From assembly GCA_035772785.1 (NCBI GenBank), contig JAOCPU010000002.1, forward strand, positions 310,001-374,000: 64,000 nucleotides of DNA. The letters are read 5' to 3'. The position numbers and the translations under genes were made by a program. Below the pieces are notes generated by a model, which was not told the DNA's origin, ran no database searches, and was given only the letters and a program-made list of their open reading frames with translations. Below are positions 1 through 11,185 of this stretch, one piece after another. This stretch comes from Phlebiopsis flavidoalba. Its lineage: Eukaryota > Basidiomycota > Agaricomycetes > Polyporales > Phanerochaetaceae. Positions within the stretch are counted from its first letter, which is position 1, and every line of letters begins with the position of its first letter.

Positions 1-58
1 GAGGGCGGTGACAAAAGTGATAATTGGGTCTGTTAGGGCCAGTCACGGTCGAGTCGGC

Positions 59-134
59 TCTGTGTCCGTGGGAACCAGATACCGGATTGAGCGCGATCTG
101 TGTCCGTGGGAACCAGGTACCGGATTGAGCGCGA
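59..134. repeat. Two-copy 38-bp tandem repeat
   Basis: Two adjacent 38-base units, 59-96 and 97-134, match except for one base (A at 79, G at 117). A third copy starts with the same TCTGTG and then diverges. The unit contains TGTCCGTGGGAACCAG. It lies in a stretch with no recognisable gene, and its function is unknown. Confidence 0.85.
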
Positions 135-1519
135 TCTGTGATATGTGCGCGCCGAGGGTTTTCGCAGCGACGACGACGAACGCAGACACGTAGTAATGTA
201 GAGAAGGTGGCGACGGGGTTGAACGAGGTGAGTAAGATCATAGTCTCACATTTTATGATTTTTATGTAGAGGTTCCTGACCGTGCATCGCCAGAGGGCTG
301 TTGGGAACAGGCTGTCCGACGCTGGCGATGGTGGCGGTCCGCCAAACGCGAGTCGGACCAAATGTTGCTTGGACGGATCTACGGCGATAACTTTGACCAT
401 TTCGAGTTCGTCAGCAATGCGAGACGTCAAAACTGTCCGACTAGAGTCGAGACGAGTGAGCACGAGCTATGCCAACTCGAATTTCGTATCTCTCCTCAAT
501 CTCACGCGCGGATGTGTACGCGTCGTCAGCTCACTTCGCGATAGAACCCTCGAGTGTTCGACTATTCAATAGTATGATTTCATTTGATCATTGCACCAAC
601 TGAGACCGACAAGCCAAGGACTACTGGATATCCGACCGACGCATCTCTTTCCTCTCTGATAATACTGACTGTCGTAATTACGCCGCTCCCCATTTTTCCG
701 TTTGACCTCACCTGGCCCAGACAGTCAATCGGTGTTTAGCCGAGAAACCGCGGTGTGTCGTCACCGCCTTACGACAATCAGTGCCCGCCCTTCTAAACAT
801 CCGAGCTACTCTGAGGTGAGTTTTTCCAATCATGCTCGTCACCTCCTCGAATGGGACCTGAACCTTAACCGTAACGGCCAGATACAGCGTGCGACACTGC
901 GAGAAGAAGCGTGCGAAAATTGTGTTCCACCAGGCTTTGCCACAAGGGCTGTTGACGTTTGCGGAATTGAACTGGCGATCGTACCTGCTTCCTGGATCAA
1001 TTCCGCAAGAACCCCGAATTTTTCGCACCTACACCCGAGACTCAGTGCCCACTAACTACAGACCAAGCTACCAAGTAGAGCGCACGGCGTACGTCTATAC
1101 GTCGGTATTCCCGTAATGAGCCACAGCCGTTCGCCCTATTTGGTTCTCAATGAAGCGCACCGTTACACTTTTACTGACAGTTTTTTCCGTCCAGCCTTCT
1201 CCTGAAGGAACTCGTCCCTTCGTCCCGGTCTGTCAAGCACGGCACGCAATCTAGCCATCTAGACAGCTCCGTAGGCCCTGTACGACCCACGCCCGACCCG
1301 CATGTCGCCGTTATCAGCCCTCGGAACGCAGTGCAGACTCTCTCGCGAGAGGCCGGGAGGCTTCTCGCTCCCCGCGACATTTCACCGCGCGCCTTCCCTT
1401 CTCATCCTGCGGGGTTTTTGTCGCGGTCCATTTAGGTACAAGATTGGCCTGTCCGTCTTCCTCCTCTCGTGCTTCCCCTCACTGCCCCATCGTTTCTCCC
1501 CACCTTCCGAACCCTCATC
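135..1519. other. No recognisable gene; upstream region of the sugar transporter
   Basis: Open frames here are short, overlap on both strands and match no family I know. The last few hundred bases before 1520 are pyrimidine-rich, as is usual for fungal promoters and 5' leaders, so part of this stretch probably drives the transporter gene. Confidence 0.4.
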
Positions 1520-4288
1520 ATGGGTGGACCTGCCGCCCTGTAACTGTCTCCGGAGGCCATGGCGGCTACGCTCACCTCGTTGACCCACGACCATGGTGGA
1601 AAAACAAGCGGATATGTGCACTCAACGGCTGGATTGTTCTTCTGTCAGTCTTTTTCCGTCCATTTTTCCATTTATGCTGACAATGAATTTTTTCTGCCAC
1701 ACAGCCTCATCACTTCTACGACAAAACGGATACGACGGTACGTGCAACCCCATTGCCGTCCTTTTCCAGGCTCTGACTACGGCAAACACATAGGCAGCAT
1801 GATGAATGGTCTGCAATCTCTCGAACAATGGCGATCTGCGTTCAACAACCCTACGCCCGGCATGGTAAAAAATCTCTCCCGGTATATCCGCCTACACCAC
1901 CCGCTGACTTCCCCTCCAGCTCGGTCTCCTCAATGCCATTCAGAATATCGGCTGCCTGGCCGCGTACCCCTTCGCCCCCTACGTCTCTGACGGCTTCGGT
2001 CGTCGATCATCAGTTGCCCTCGGCGCCTTCCTCATGTGTGCCGCGACCGTCATCCAAACCGCATCGCAGTCCCGTCGGCATGTTCATCGGTAACGGTGCT
2101 AGGTAAGCTTCTATCTAGATGAACAGCATAGGTATGCTCGGCTTACACAGTTATCAATAGGTTCATGATTGGCTTTGGTCTCACGTTTGCCGCGTCTGCT
2201 GCGCCGGTGCTTGTCACCGAGTTGGCGTACCCCTCACAACGTGCACCCGTGACATCACTTTACAACACCCTGTGGTGAGTGTGCACCGCACACAATGTAA
2301 GAACATCGAAGCTCACCATATGATATAGGTTCCTTGGTAGTATCATGTACGTACACCTTGCGCAGGTTGTATATCGGATCTTAACCTTAAACTATCCATA
2401 AAGCGCAGCATGGACGGTAAGGGCACCATGCTACTTCTTTAGCCGCCATCTGACATTCTTTCAAGACCTTTGGTACCTTCCATATCCCCGACAGCTGGTC
2501 ATGGCGTATTCCATCCGCGCTGCAAGCCCTCCCATCGGTCTTGCAAGTCATTCTCATCTGGTTCGTCCCTGAGTCACCACGTTTGGCTCTGCTCCAAGGG
2601 CAGGTACGTGCTATTTTATCCGCTGATAAATATGGAAACCGAACATTTGTGTACAGGGAAGAAGAAGCCCTCAACATTCTTGCCCTACTACCACGGCAAC
2701 GGCGACAGACACCACCGCTCGTCGAATACGAATTCGATGAGATCCGCACGGCGCTCGCTATGGATAAGGAGGCCGAAGCTGTCGGCTGGCTAACTCTCGT
2801 GAAGACGCCTGGAAAACAGGAGACGTCTTCGCGTTATGATCGCCATCGCGTTCTTCTCGCAGTTGGTCAGGGAACAACCTCATGTCAGTCCATCTGAATG
2901 CCAACATCGTTGAAATTTGCTGACTATTTGTCACAGCTCGTACTGTAAGATGATCGTATCGGTGACAGCGGCTGCGTTGTATTAACGTGTACTGATAGAT
3001 CTCAACAAGACCCTCACGGCTATCGGCAGTACGTAGACCCCTGCTTTTAGACCCCTCCTGCTGCTGATGTCTCCGCACAGTCACGGATTCTACCACACAA
3101 CTACTCATCGTAAGACCCTCACGCCACACCGCTAGATATTTGCTTATCTCAAACCCAAGAACGGTACTGCTCAACATCTTCAACTGGTTCGTTGCCATGG
3201 CAGGTGGTCTTCTCTGTGACCGTGTCGGGAGACGTCCCTCTTCATCATCTCGACAGTCGGTTAGTAATAAACGCTAAAATTATGCCTTTTTGTCCGACTG
3301 ACAAAAATGAACAGGTATGTTTGTGTTCTACGTTCTACAAACAGCCTGCTTTGCTTTGTACTCGGAGCATGGTAACCTGGCTGCTGCACATACATTCATT
3401 GCCATGATCTGTGAGGATCTTCCGTTCGTCGTTCATCGATTGATACTGACATTCCTCAACCCTATTTAGTCCTCTTCTTATGCCTTCTGTAAGTCGTTTT
3501 GTTTATGATATCGCTGATAGTTGTCTTACTCTATTCCCCAGACGATGTAAGCCTTTACATCCACCGATATTCCATTTCGCACTGACACTGTCACCGTAGA
3601 TTGCCTACACGCCACTCATCGTCATGTACAACATCGAAATTTTACCCTTTTCCATCCGTCAAAAAAGGGCTTTACCGTATACAGCTTCACTCTCTCACGC
3701 TTGCTCTCATCTTCAACCAGTAAGTGGTATATAAACAGTCGTAGGCTATGGCTAATGCAGATATGCAGATACGTCAACCCGATTGCCTTGAGCGCGTGAG
3801 TACTATTGTGTAACTGTGTTCTTCTCCACGCCTAACCTAACCTCGATGAAGTCTCGGCTGGAAGTACTACGTGAGTGTTTTTTCATTCGATCAACACGCA
3901 CTGTGAGGCTCATGTTCCCGATTTCTTGAGCTCGTATATGACTGCTGGCTGCTTTTCGAAATCATCTTCGTGTTCAGATACGTCATAGAGACGTAAGAAC
4001 GTAAGTGAACTTCTCATGCTACTACATACATTACCTGACGTACTATACCATAGCGCACTCTGGTAAGAGGACTGCCGCGTACGTATTATTTATGCATGGC
4101 AAAGTCCACACTTAAACTCATCCTTCTCGTTTAGTATCTTTCGACGGGAGGACCGTGAGGGAGGAAGCTGTCGCAAGACTTGCAGACGATGCCCGCACGG
4201 GGAAAAAGCTGGAATAATCGACTCTCGCTCCGACAGGGATAAGGTCTCCAGCCACAACCACGACCAGATCGAGGAAATCAAGATTTAG
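1520..4288 (+). CDS. MFS sugar (hexose/lactose-type) transporter
   Basis: A proton-coupled sugar porter of the major facilitator superfamily, expected in the plasma membrane. In order one can read the N-terminal block with ALNGWIVLL (about 1610), TNGYDG just before an intron, the loop 2-3 signature SDGFGRRSS (about 1985), GARFMIGFGLTF (2160), PESPRL (2570), a second-half NWFVAMAGGLLCDRVGRR (3180), YTPLIVMYNIEILPFSIR (3605) and a C-terminal tail ending IEEIKI-stop. At least ten short introns split it. Several one-base indels break the frame: a four-A run at 1723-1726 where three A restore TNGYDG, and another near 4210. The ATG at 1520 starts MGGPAA, which leads by a one-base shift into the transporter frame. 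The closest family is the fungal hexose or lactose permease group; the substrate cannot be read from sequence. Confidence 0.88.
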
Positions 4289-5056
4289 GGCACGTTTTAA
4301 TGTGAATGAGGACTCCCCAGACTTTGACGGACATTTCGTAATTATGTCTGAGCAAACCAATTCCCGCCTTTCCATAGCATACAACGTCTGGTTCTCTCAC
4401 ATGGTAACAGTATGGGCGACCCTTGTCTCACATTCCGCATTTTCAAGCTTCTTCAGCAAAGTAGTACATGGCTTGCCCATCGAAATGTAAAACATCGTCA
4501 CCGCTCAGCGAATCAAATGATATTCTTTTTTGAGATCCTTCAAAACTCACCATCTTGTCATTCTACGCGGCCCCAACAGAAGCCGCTTACACCCAATAAT
4601 GCTCAGCCTGCCGATCCATGAGCGACACGGGACTGCCAGGTTCTATAAAATTTCTCAGCCTGCACATCTTCATAGAATTCTATCAACCGGACTCGGGTTA
4701 CTTTACATGTGGTGCAGTAAAAAACTCTCCGAGTCGAACCGCACATCATTACCCCATCGGAAATTAAGGCATCGTCGTCTCAGACGATTCGATCCCACGT
4801 GAGCAAGGAGTGACTTACAACCAAAACCAGATTTGCGTTTACTCAGCCCTCAAAGTCATGACAAAAATTCATTACAAGTGGGTGCATGACGTTTTCAGTG
4901 GATGTAGAAATCGCTAGGGGGGGTGATTGTCGTTGATGACGACATATGACGCGACCCAACGTGGCCGCCACGAAGCCATCTCCTTCCGCATCTACAGTCC
5001 TCCTCCGCCTACGTCCATGATTTCCCTGCTCGAGAAGCAGCAGCCTCATCACTACC
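4289..5056. other. Intergenic; no gene recognised
   Basis: This lies between two plus-strand genes and should hold the transporter 3' end and the cysteine synthase promoter. The TTCGA-containing stretches near 4728 and 4790 were checked as tRNA T-arms and do not fold. A short open frame just before 5057 has no recognisable product. Confidence 0.4.
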
Positions 5057-7690
5057 ATGTCCGAGTCCTGGGCATCGCCTACTAGTTTTCCATCTCAACA
5101 TTCCGCGTCCTGACAGAGTTAACGACGCGTCATCTTATATTCGGCGCGCTGCTCGGCTTCGTCGCTCTCCGTGAGTGCCTTCGACCTCGCTCGCGTTGTT
5201 ACGTTGAGCGCCGCCGGCGTCCACACACCCCAGGAGCGCACCTCAAGAAAAGTTTTTCGCGCCGACGGGACCAATCGAGTTCTGCGCCAGTGATGACTGG
5301 TCGTAGAAGGCGTTGCGGGCTTATTGGTACGTAGCACTTCTGATGTCCTAGGTGGTAAGGAAAGGATTGACGAAGGTAGAAAACACAATCGTGTTGATCA
5401 GCAATTGCCTCGATCAGCTGACGCGCTGTTGGAGTGAGAAATTTTGGGCAAAGCTGTAGGTTTTCAGCTCATCTCCCCACTCGTGAGGATATTATTATCT
5501 GATATACTGAGAAAAGCTTCACTGTTTTCGAGCAGTGTACGCCTAACTCGACACACTGTGCCGCTTCACCCCCGGAGCAGTTACAAGCCGATCGCGTTCG
5601 CTATTTAAGATGGGTAAGACATGGCTCATGGGCCCGAAGATTTGTTTTGAGATGTGATCTGCACAATCGTTGGCGTCTTATAGTGATTGAAGACGCTATG
5701 AGGAGACACGGGTATCTTTGTATCCCGCATACTGGTTCTCGCATATTCGAGGGCACCGTTGCCATGTCACCCCCCACCCCCCCCCAACCCCACCTCCAAT
5801 GGGTTTACAATAGCTCCACCTTAGCTAACGATATAACCCAAATAGCTCGACGGTAGCGGATCGGATGCCTAGGAATAGCTCGGTGCAGTCTCACATCCTT
5901 TTTTTTTTACGTATGCCAAAGTCGTCTACATACGCAGCAAAGAGGTTATGGAACCGCGAGTATGCTCGCCGAAATATCCCGCGATTTAATCCATCGCATT
6001 TAATTCTGTCTCTCAGCAATCATCATTGCTAGCGAACGACAACGACGTGCGTTCACTAGAGAAAAAAGGCTACAAAGCCCTGTGCTCGCCGATCCCTCTT
6101 CTCTCGTAGCTCCTACCACCTCGTCGTTTTTCCCTTTCACTTAGTCTGGCCTCAAAACACGGCGCGGACGTTGAAACGGCAGTACGAACGGCGCAGACAA
6201 TCGTTATATGACAAAAAGCAGTTGTGGGTGACGCCTCCTCTACTCTCTCGGAATCATTAGTCATAAATAGTTACGCCTCACTCATATAGTAGAACCTCGC
6301 ACCGCGAACGCGCCGAGCACCACTTTGGGCGAGGATCTCGCGTCAGAAGTCAACACTCCGCTGATACATGCAAAATGACTCAGTCCCAGCGGATGTCGGT
6401 CGTCTTCAACCGGGACGCAGTGAGTATGATTGCCCTCACTGGAAAAAAAAAAAAAAAACAACATCGGGATCTCTAATCGCAAAAGGTATGAGAGCGAGCT
6501 CAGAAACAGGCCTTCGAGGATTCTTTGCTGATCAGTTTGAGGTACGTCTTATTCCCTCCTCCAAATCAACAAGGATCAAGCTTGAACCACTCTTTGTTCC
6601 CTTTGTGTGCAGGAATACCGAAGTTAACATACATAGGCGCATTTCGACGGCCAATGGCCGGGGGGCCAGACCAATATGTAGGCAGCAGACCCAGCGGAAG
6701 GTTGGCACTGCCTTCGTCTCCGGTGCATGCGGTACGTGTGCCGCTCCGCTTCGACGACTTTCCAGGCAACAATATACCGAGGGACACCTTCAGAGGCAGC
6801 TAGTTGTAGGGCAATTGGGGCAATATTTTGCCGGCATTCGGGGCCACGTGTATAAAATCGTATGAATGGAAGGGGGACGTGATTGTTAAGTCGCCTACAC
6901 CTGATCCTGTAAGCGGAAGGGCGGTTTATATGATAATAAGGTGCTGGCGCATATAAAGCTGTACAATTCTTTCCGACGTTGTATACAGGCTCCTATCTCA
7001 GATAAAATTCGGAGTCTATGTTCGATGCTAAAGAGGCAGAGGGCACAAAAAGGGCGGCATCAAGTTGATACGTGGTAGAGGGAATGTAGGTATCATACAT
7101 GGAAAAGTATACCCTGCTTGCAATACTCTTTAATTGACAATGGTCTACAGTGGAAATCAACCGCTCCTCACCAAAAACCATGGACTACGGCCTGCCCATT
7201 GTTGATGATGCCTTCCGAGTCGTAAAGCATCTGTGAAGTCAAACTACTTCTAAAAGCGTTAACCCATCCTGAATCCTACAGAGTCAACCGAGTTACGACG
7301 CAGATGAATGGCAGTGGGCAATGTCGAGGTACCTTGCTGAAACACGACGGCCTCTTCCTGCCTTCGGTCTCGAGAGCGCGGAAGTGCTGTGCAATGATGT
7401 GGTCAGGCAGTGCGTCAAAACTCGTCAAGAAACATGGATGGAAAGACGGGCAACGAATTGTCACAATTCTGTAGGTGCACCGCACCTTTGACCATCAAGC
7501 CATAATCTGACCGCGACTTGTTAGATGCGATTCAGGAAGCAGACTCATTATTCGAAGGTATGACGTGCGTCATGCTGACTTCACGGGCCATTCTCATACT
7601 CATGACGTCGTTTCTAGTTTTTGGTGTGGAAATGATTGGAATTCACCGATATCTATGAACTCGGTACTCCCACTCCTGAACGCGAGGTAA
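5057..7690 (+). CDS. Cysteine synthase-like PLP enzyme with an N-terminal membrane anchor
   Basis: A fold-type II PLP enzyme of the cysteine synthase/cystathionine beta-synthase family. The start MSESWASP is followed, after an indel, by a hydrophobic helix (LIFGALLGFVAL, about 5140), which suggests a membrane-tethered form like the mitochondrial yeast protein Mcy1 (inference). Family blocks follow in the right order: VEGVAGLIG (5310), the IEDA segment and SRIFEGTV (5680-5760), GFFADQFE before an intron (6510), GPEIWRQT-like and AFVSGA (6670-6735), DTVVEGIG-like (7060), INRL (7157), VDDAFRV (7200), KLVKKHGWKDGQRIVTIL (7420) and CDSGSR (7525). It would use O-acetylserine or a related substrate to make cysteine. 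The lysine-bearing segment was not located. Frames change repeatedly. The stop at 7688 is the likeliest end, but the GGTAAAT there could instead be a splice donor. Confidence 0.8.
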
Positions 7691-8229
7691 ATGTTTGTTT
7701 CGTCCTCTAAGGAACGATGGTTATCTTCACTCGAGCAAAGATACCTTAATCGACATCCAAGTCCTACGTCGACGACTTTGTTGGCCTCCTCTCCACGGGA
7801 CATCGACGATATGAGCACAAAGCACAAGCTACACGTTGGGAGCACGAGAGAGTAAGATACAAAATGTAATGCGTATGGTATTAGTGTACTAGCAATGTGC
7901 GTGTGGGAGAGCAAACTTAGAGAGACAAACATGGAGAAATAACAGGCGGTAAGTAAGTTGTCCGATTTAGGCCGGTCTGCCAGGTTGTGTTCGATAGGGC
8001 ACCTGCACTGGAAGGGAGGCAAACGATCGTTCGGCTGGTGTAACCATGAGGGAACTGCGGGGCTGCTCCAGTGGCTGAGCGGTCGCAGTTGTGAAAGGTG
8101 GCTTCGGGGAGCGGGGGGGGGAGGGGCATTTGGCGACTCGCTTGCTTGCGCGAAGCGCTGATGAGAAGGTGTAGCGGGACAGACACGCCAAAGACCTATC
8201 GTCGTCTCCGGTCAACGTCGAAGGCACAC
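7691..8229. other. Convergent intergenic region
   Basis: This separates the 3' ends of the plus-strand cysteine synthase and the minus-strand ADA2 gene, so it should contain both terminators. Minus-strand open frames run through it but resemble nothing, and I treat them as chance. Confidence 0.4.
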
Positions 8230-10366
8230 TCAATACACGAGAGACTCACGAGGCGCATCCTGCGCCGCGACGACAGCGTTGGGGTCCGTGTTGCCGACCC
8301 TGAGGAAGCCGGCCTGTACGAGGAGAGTCCCATACGCGGCTCGTCTTGTTTCACGTCCTCGATCTTGACGAGACGAGGTTCGCGCGCGCCTCGCGCCGCC
8401 GCAGGCTTCCCCCCCGCGGCGCGCGTACTCGCGCATTTAAAGCGTCTCCTTGATGACGAGGATACGGCTTCGGCATGGAGGTGGGATGCGCAAGCGCGCG
8501 GAGCAGAGTCGTCTGTTTCCTCGGGGGTGAGCAGGTGTAGATATGGGCTGTTGGCGAGGTTTAGAGGGGGGCAGCTGGGATGGTCGTCAGCGTGTGGCGT
8601 AGGTATGGAAGTAAGGACACTCACGGGCCTTCCGTCCTCACAGGCCCTGTGCCCTGACTCGGGCCCCTCCTTGGGGGCATCATAGGGGCTTCCAGATTCC
8701 CCATTCTGGAATCAGGACGCGCTAGACTGTCGAGCGTGCTCGCCTGTGCCTGAGGTTGAGTCTCTCGATGGGGTAGTAGTCTCTAGCCATGTTGGCTCTT
8801 GCTTGGACGCTAGAAGACTCATGATGAACGTTTGCAATCATTTCCGATCGGTGATAACGCACCCTTTTGGCTTAAGGTCGGCTTCGTACTTGTCGATAAA
8901 ATCTGCGGCGTTCGTCAGCCCCATTCTGCGGTAATGCTGAAGCTCCTGTATTCGTTTGCGTAACATCGCCTCCCCTAGAAAAAAAGCAGTCAGAAAGGGT
9001 TGAGCTCGTGTCGAGAGCAACTCACAAATGGTGTCCGCGCACAAACGCCTCGTAATCTTCCGCGTTTGCAATCGGGCGAAGGGACGCAACCGGTGAGCAA
9101 TGTCTTTCTCTTCCTTTGGACGCTTCTTCTCATTTGCTTGCATCTGTGTAGCCATTGGTGAGTTGAGGTGGTGGTGGTTAAGGCGTCAAGCACAAATAAT
9201 ACCCTGCTTGTAGTGCAGAAGTCCGCGGTCCGAACATGAGCGCTTTCGCTTTCGTGCCGTTTGTCCACTAAGTCGTTGTTGGTTACATCTCCAACATCGT
9301 GATCTTGAACTTGAGCGAATCCATCGTTTTTCGATGGGCGGAGGCTGAGTCGGCTCCTCTTCAGCTTCCTCCCCGTTCTCTGTCTTGGACTCGTCATTCT
9401 TCGGCGGGCTTTCGGGTTTCCGGCGTCTGGCTGGGGAAAATGGTACCGCGTTGATGACTCCATTGGCGAATCCGTTTGGTAGCCGCTTGCCCGGCGTGGA
9501 CACTCACGCATCTTGGCTTCTTCGATCATGCGTGCGCGGGCTTTGACGTCCAGGTCATGCTCATCCTCCAATATCTCATCGCCGCCCCACTCAAGACATA
9601 TACCGAATTCGAGATCCTTGACTTAGGTCCTAGGTCCTCCGCCTCATTGTCCAGCTCGTGTTCGAATTCAAGACGACCCGGTAAGAATGTCATTACTTCA
9701 TGGACTCCTGGTGCCGATGTGGGGGCTGCTTTGGGTGCTGGAGGCGGCTTGGTGTTCATGGTGGCTATTCGCCGACGCTTCCGCTCCTGAAACTCCTCCG
9801 GATCCACCTCGAAGTGCTTGTCCATGGCCTGTGAAAGGAAGGTAAGTCGATGTATACCATGTCATTGAGCACGATGCTTACTGGCAATGGCCAATCTGGA
9901 GATTCTATATACACTGCCTTTGTAGTGTCGCTCGACTTCTTCCTTTGTCCGGGTACCAACATGCTCAGCAATTGCTGGCCAGTTGCCCAAACCCTGCATA
10001 GAGATACCCTCCAACAGTAACAGCTCTCTACGGACCGTTGGTTAGTCCTTCTTCCAGGGAAGCATGCTGGCATATAGGTCTTACTCATCAGCTCCCCAAT
10101 CTTCGGTAAATATGGGATAGGAGTGGAGCTCCTGAATGTGGTCTTGAGTATCGCTCGACGAAACGAAATTCCGGACGTACCACTACGCGGTAAGCATGGT
10201 TCTTCTTGTGGTGATCGAACTCTTTTCCCGCCAGAAAACATGGTGGACAAATATCTACGCCGTCCCCGCCCTCGCAAGCTGGGTCCGCACATTTGATTCG
10301 CACCGAATGTGTAAGGTCGGAATTGGCAATGATCGCACTCGATTTGCAGGCCGGGTTCATTCACCG
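8230..10366 (-). CDS. ADA2: Transcriptional adaptor ADA2 (SAGA complex)
   Basis: ADA2 is the Gcn5-binding adaptor of the SAGA/ADA histone acetyltransferase complexes in the nucleus. Reading down the minus strand: a ZZ zinc finger ([47 protein letters not shown]), the Ada2 linker [14 protein letters not shown], a SANT domain ([21 protein letters not shown], then [11 protein letters not shown]), the [14 protein letters not shown] block, [17 protein letters not shown], a middle block with [10 protein letters not shown] and [21 protein letters not shown], and a C-terminal SWIRM domain ([35 protein letters not shown]). Indels break the frame; for example an extra G at about 9917 splits HYKAVY. The first exon is uncertain because the acceptor at 10366 joins exons I cannot assign to ADA2. 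Confidence 0.92.
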
Positions 10367-10484
10367 CTGCATTGAGAGAGGGGTTACGTAAGCATACCAT
10401 ACCGTGAGCGAAAAAAACGCACATACGAGAGGAGGAGAGGACCTCCTTTACACTCCCGCTTCTTCCAGGACCAACAAGACTCAC

Positions 10485-10912
10485 TTTGAATTTCCTCAGG
10501 CTGATGCTGACCGCTTGCGGTGAGTCACTGTCATCGTAACCAACGCCTACGTCGAAAACGGTTGCCTCTGTAAACGACCCCGGCAACAGGAAGACGTCGA
10601 CACCGACGAGGCCGACTCTGCACCAAAAGGATAGGCTAGAAGCCGGCCGAGCGTGCGCTCGAAACCTGCACGATACTTACAGGCGCAAGAACGAAGGCGA
10701 TATCTGACTCTTCACGATGTATGCTGTCGGGGCGATGGTCAAACGCGTAGGCCACAATGAGCGGATCCGTGGGGGTCGTTAAGGGGTGCTGTAGAGTACA
10801 AGAGATCGCGCAGAGTTCTGTTATGTCGTCCAGAGAACGAATCGCGTCGAAATCAGGTGTTGAAGGCGGGGACTGGGGGCGGTGGCGGGTTTGTCGTCGT
10901 CGGGAGCGGCAT
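10485..10912 (-). CDS. Unrecognised two-exon coding segment upstream of ADA2
   Basis: Two exon-like stretches with good splice borders: 10681-10912, starting MPLPTTTNPPPPP and containing SLDDITELCAISCTLQH and VAYAFDHRPDSIHREESD; and 10485-10617, containing VGLVGVDVFLLPGSFTEAT and DSPQAVSISLRKFK. The introns would be 10618-10680 and 10367-10484. I do not know this sequence in ADA2 proteins. It may be a separate small gene ending before ADA2, or an N-terminal extension spliced onto it; the reading phases at the junctions do not settle this because of indels. The ATG at 10912 lies 273 bases from the CTR9 start on the other strand. Confidence 0.45.
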
Positions 10913-11185
10913 TGGACTGCGCTGGCCGATTCGAGCCTGTCACGGTCACACGCGTAACAGGCGGGCTATGGCCGTCAGTGGTCACGCACTGTAACGTAGG
11001 TCACGGCACCCTTGAGCGCCTATATGAACCACCTCCTCAGGCGTAGACGCGCAGCGGGCGAACGCGAACTGCAGGCACTCGCCTCTTTCTCTTACCACCA
11101 TTCCCTTTCTCACATCACCGTCGACTCCGTCTCAGGAATATATCATTGGCCGCTCGCTCTGTAATCCTTGAGAAAACTACTCACT
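10913..11185. promoter_or_regulatory. Probable divergent promoter between the ADA2-side gene and CTR9
   Basis: A 273-base gap between two divergent starts. It contains a TATA-like GCCTATATGAAC at about 11018 on the CTR9 side, followed by pyrimidine-rich leader sequence (TCTTTCTCTTACC) before the ATG at 11186. A shared promoter for two chromatin-linked transcription factors is plausible but inferred from layout only. Confidence 0.45.

Noticed and set aside
4700..4800. Possible tRNA T-arms (GGTTCGACTC on the minus strand; GATTCGATCCC on the plus strand)
   Set aside because: The flanking five-base stems do not pair and no matching anticodon or acceptor arm is present.
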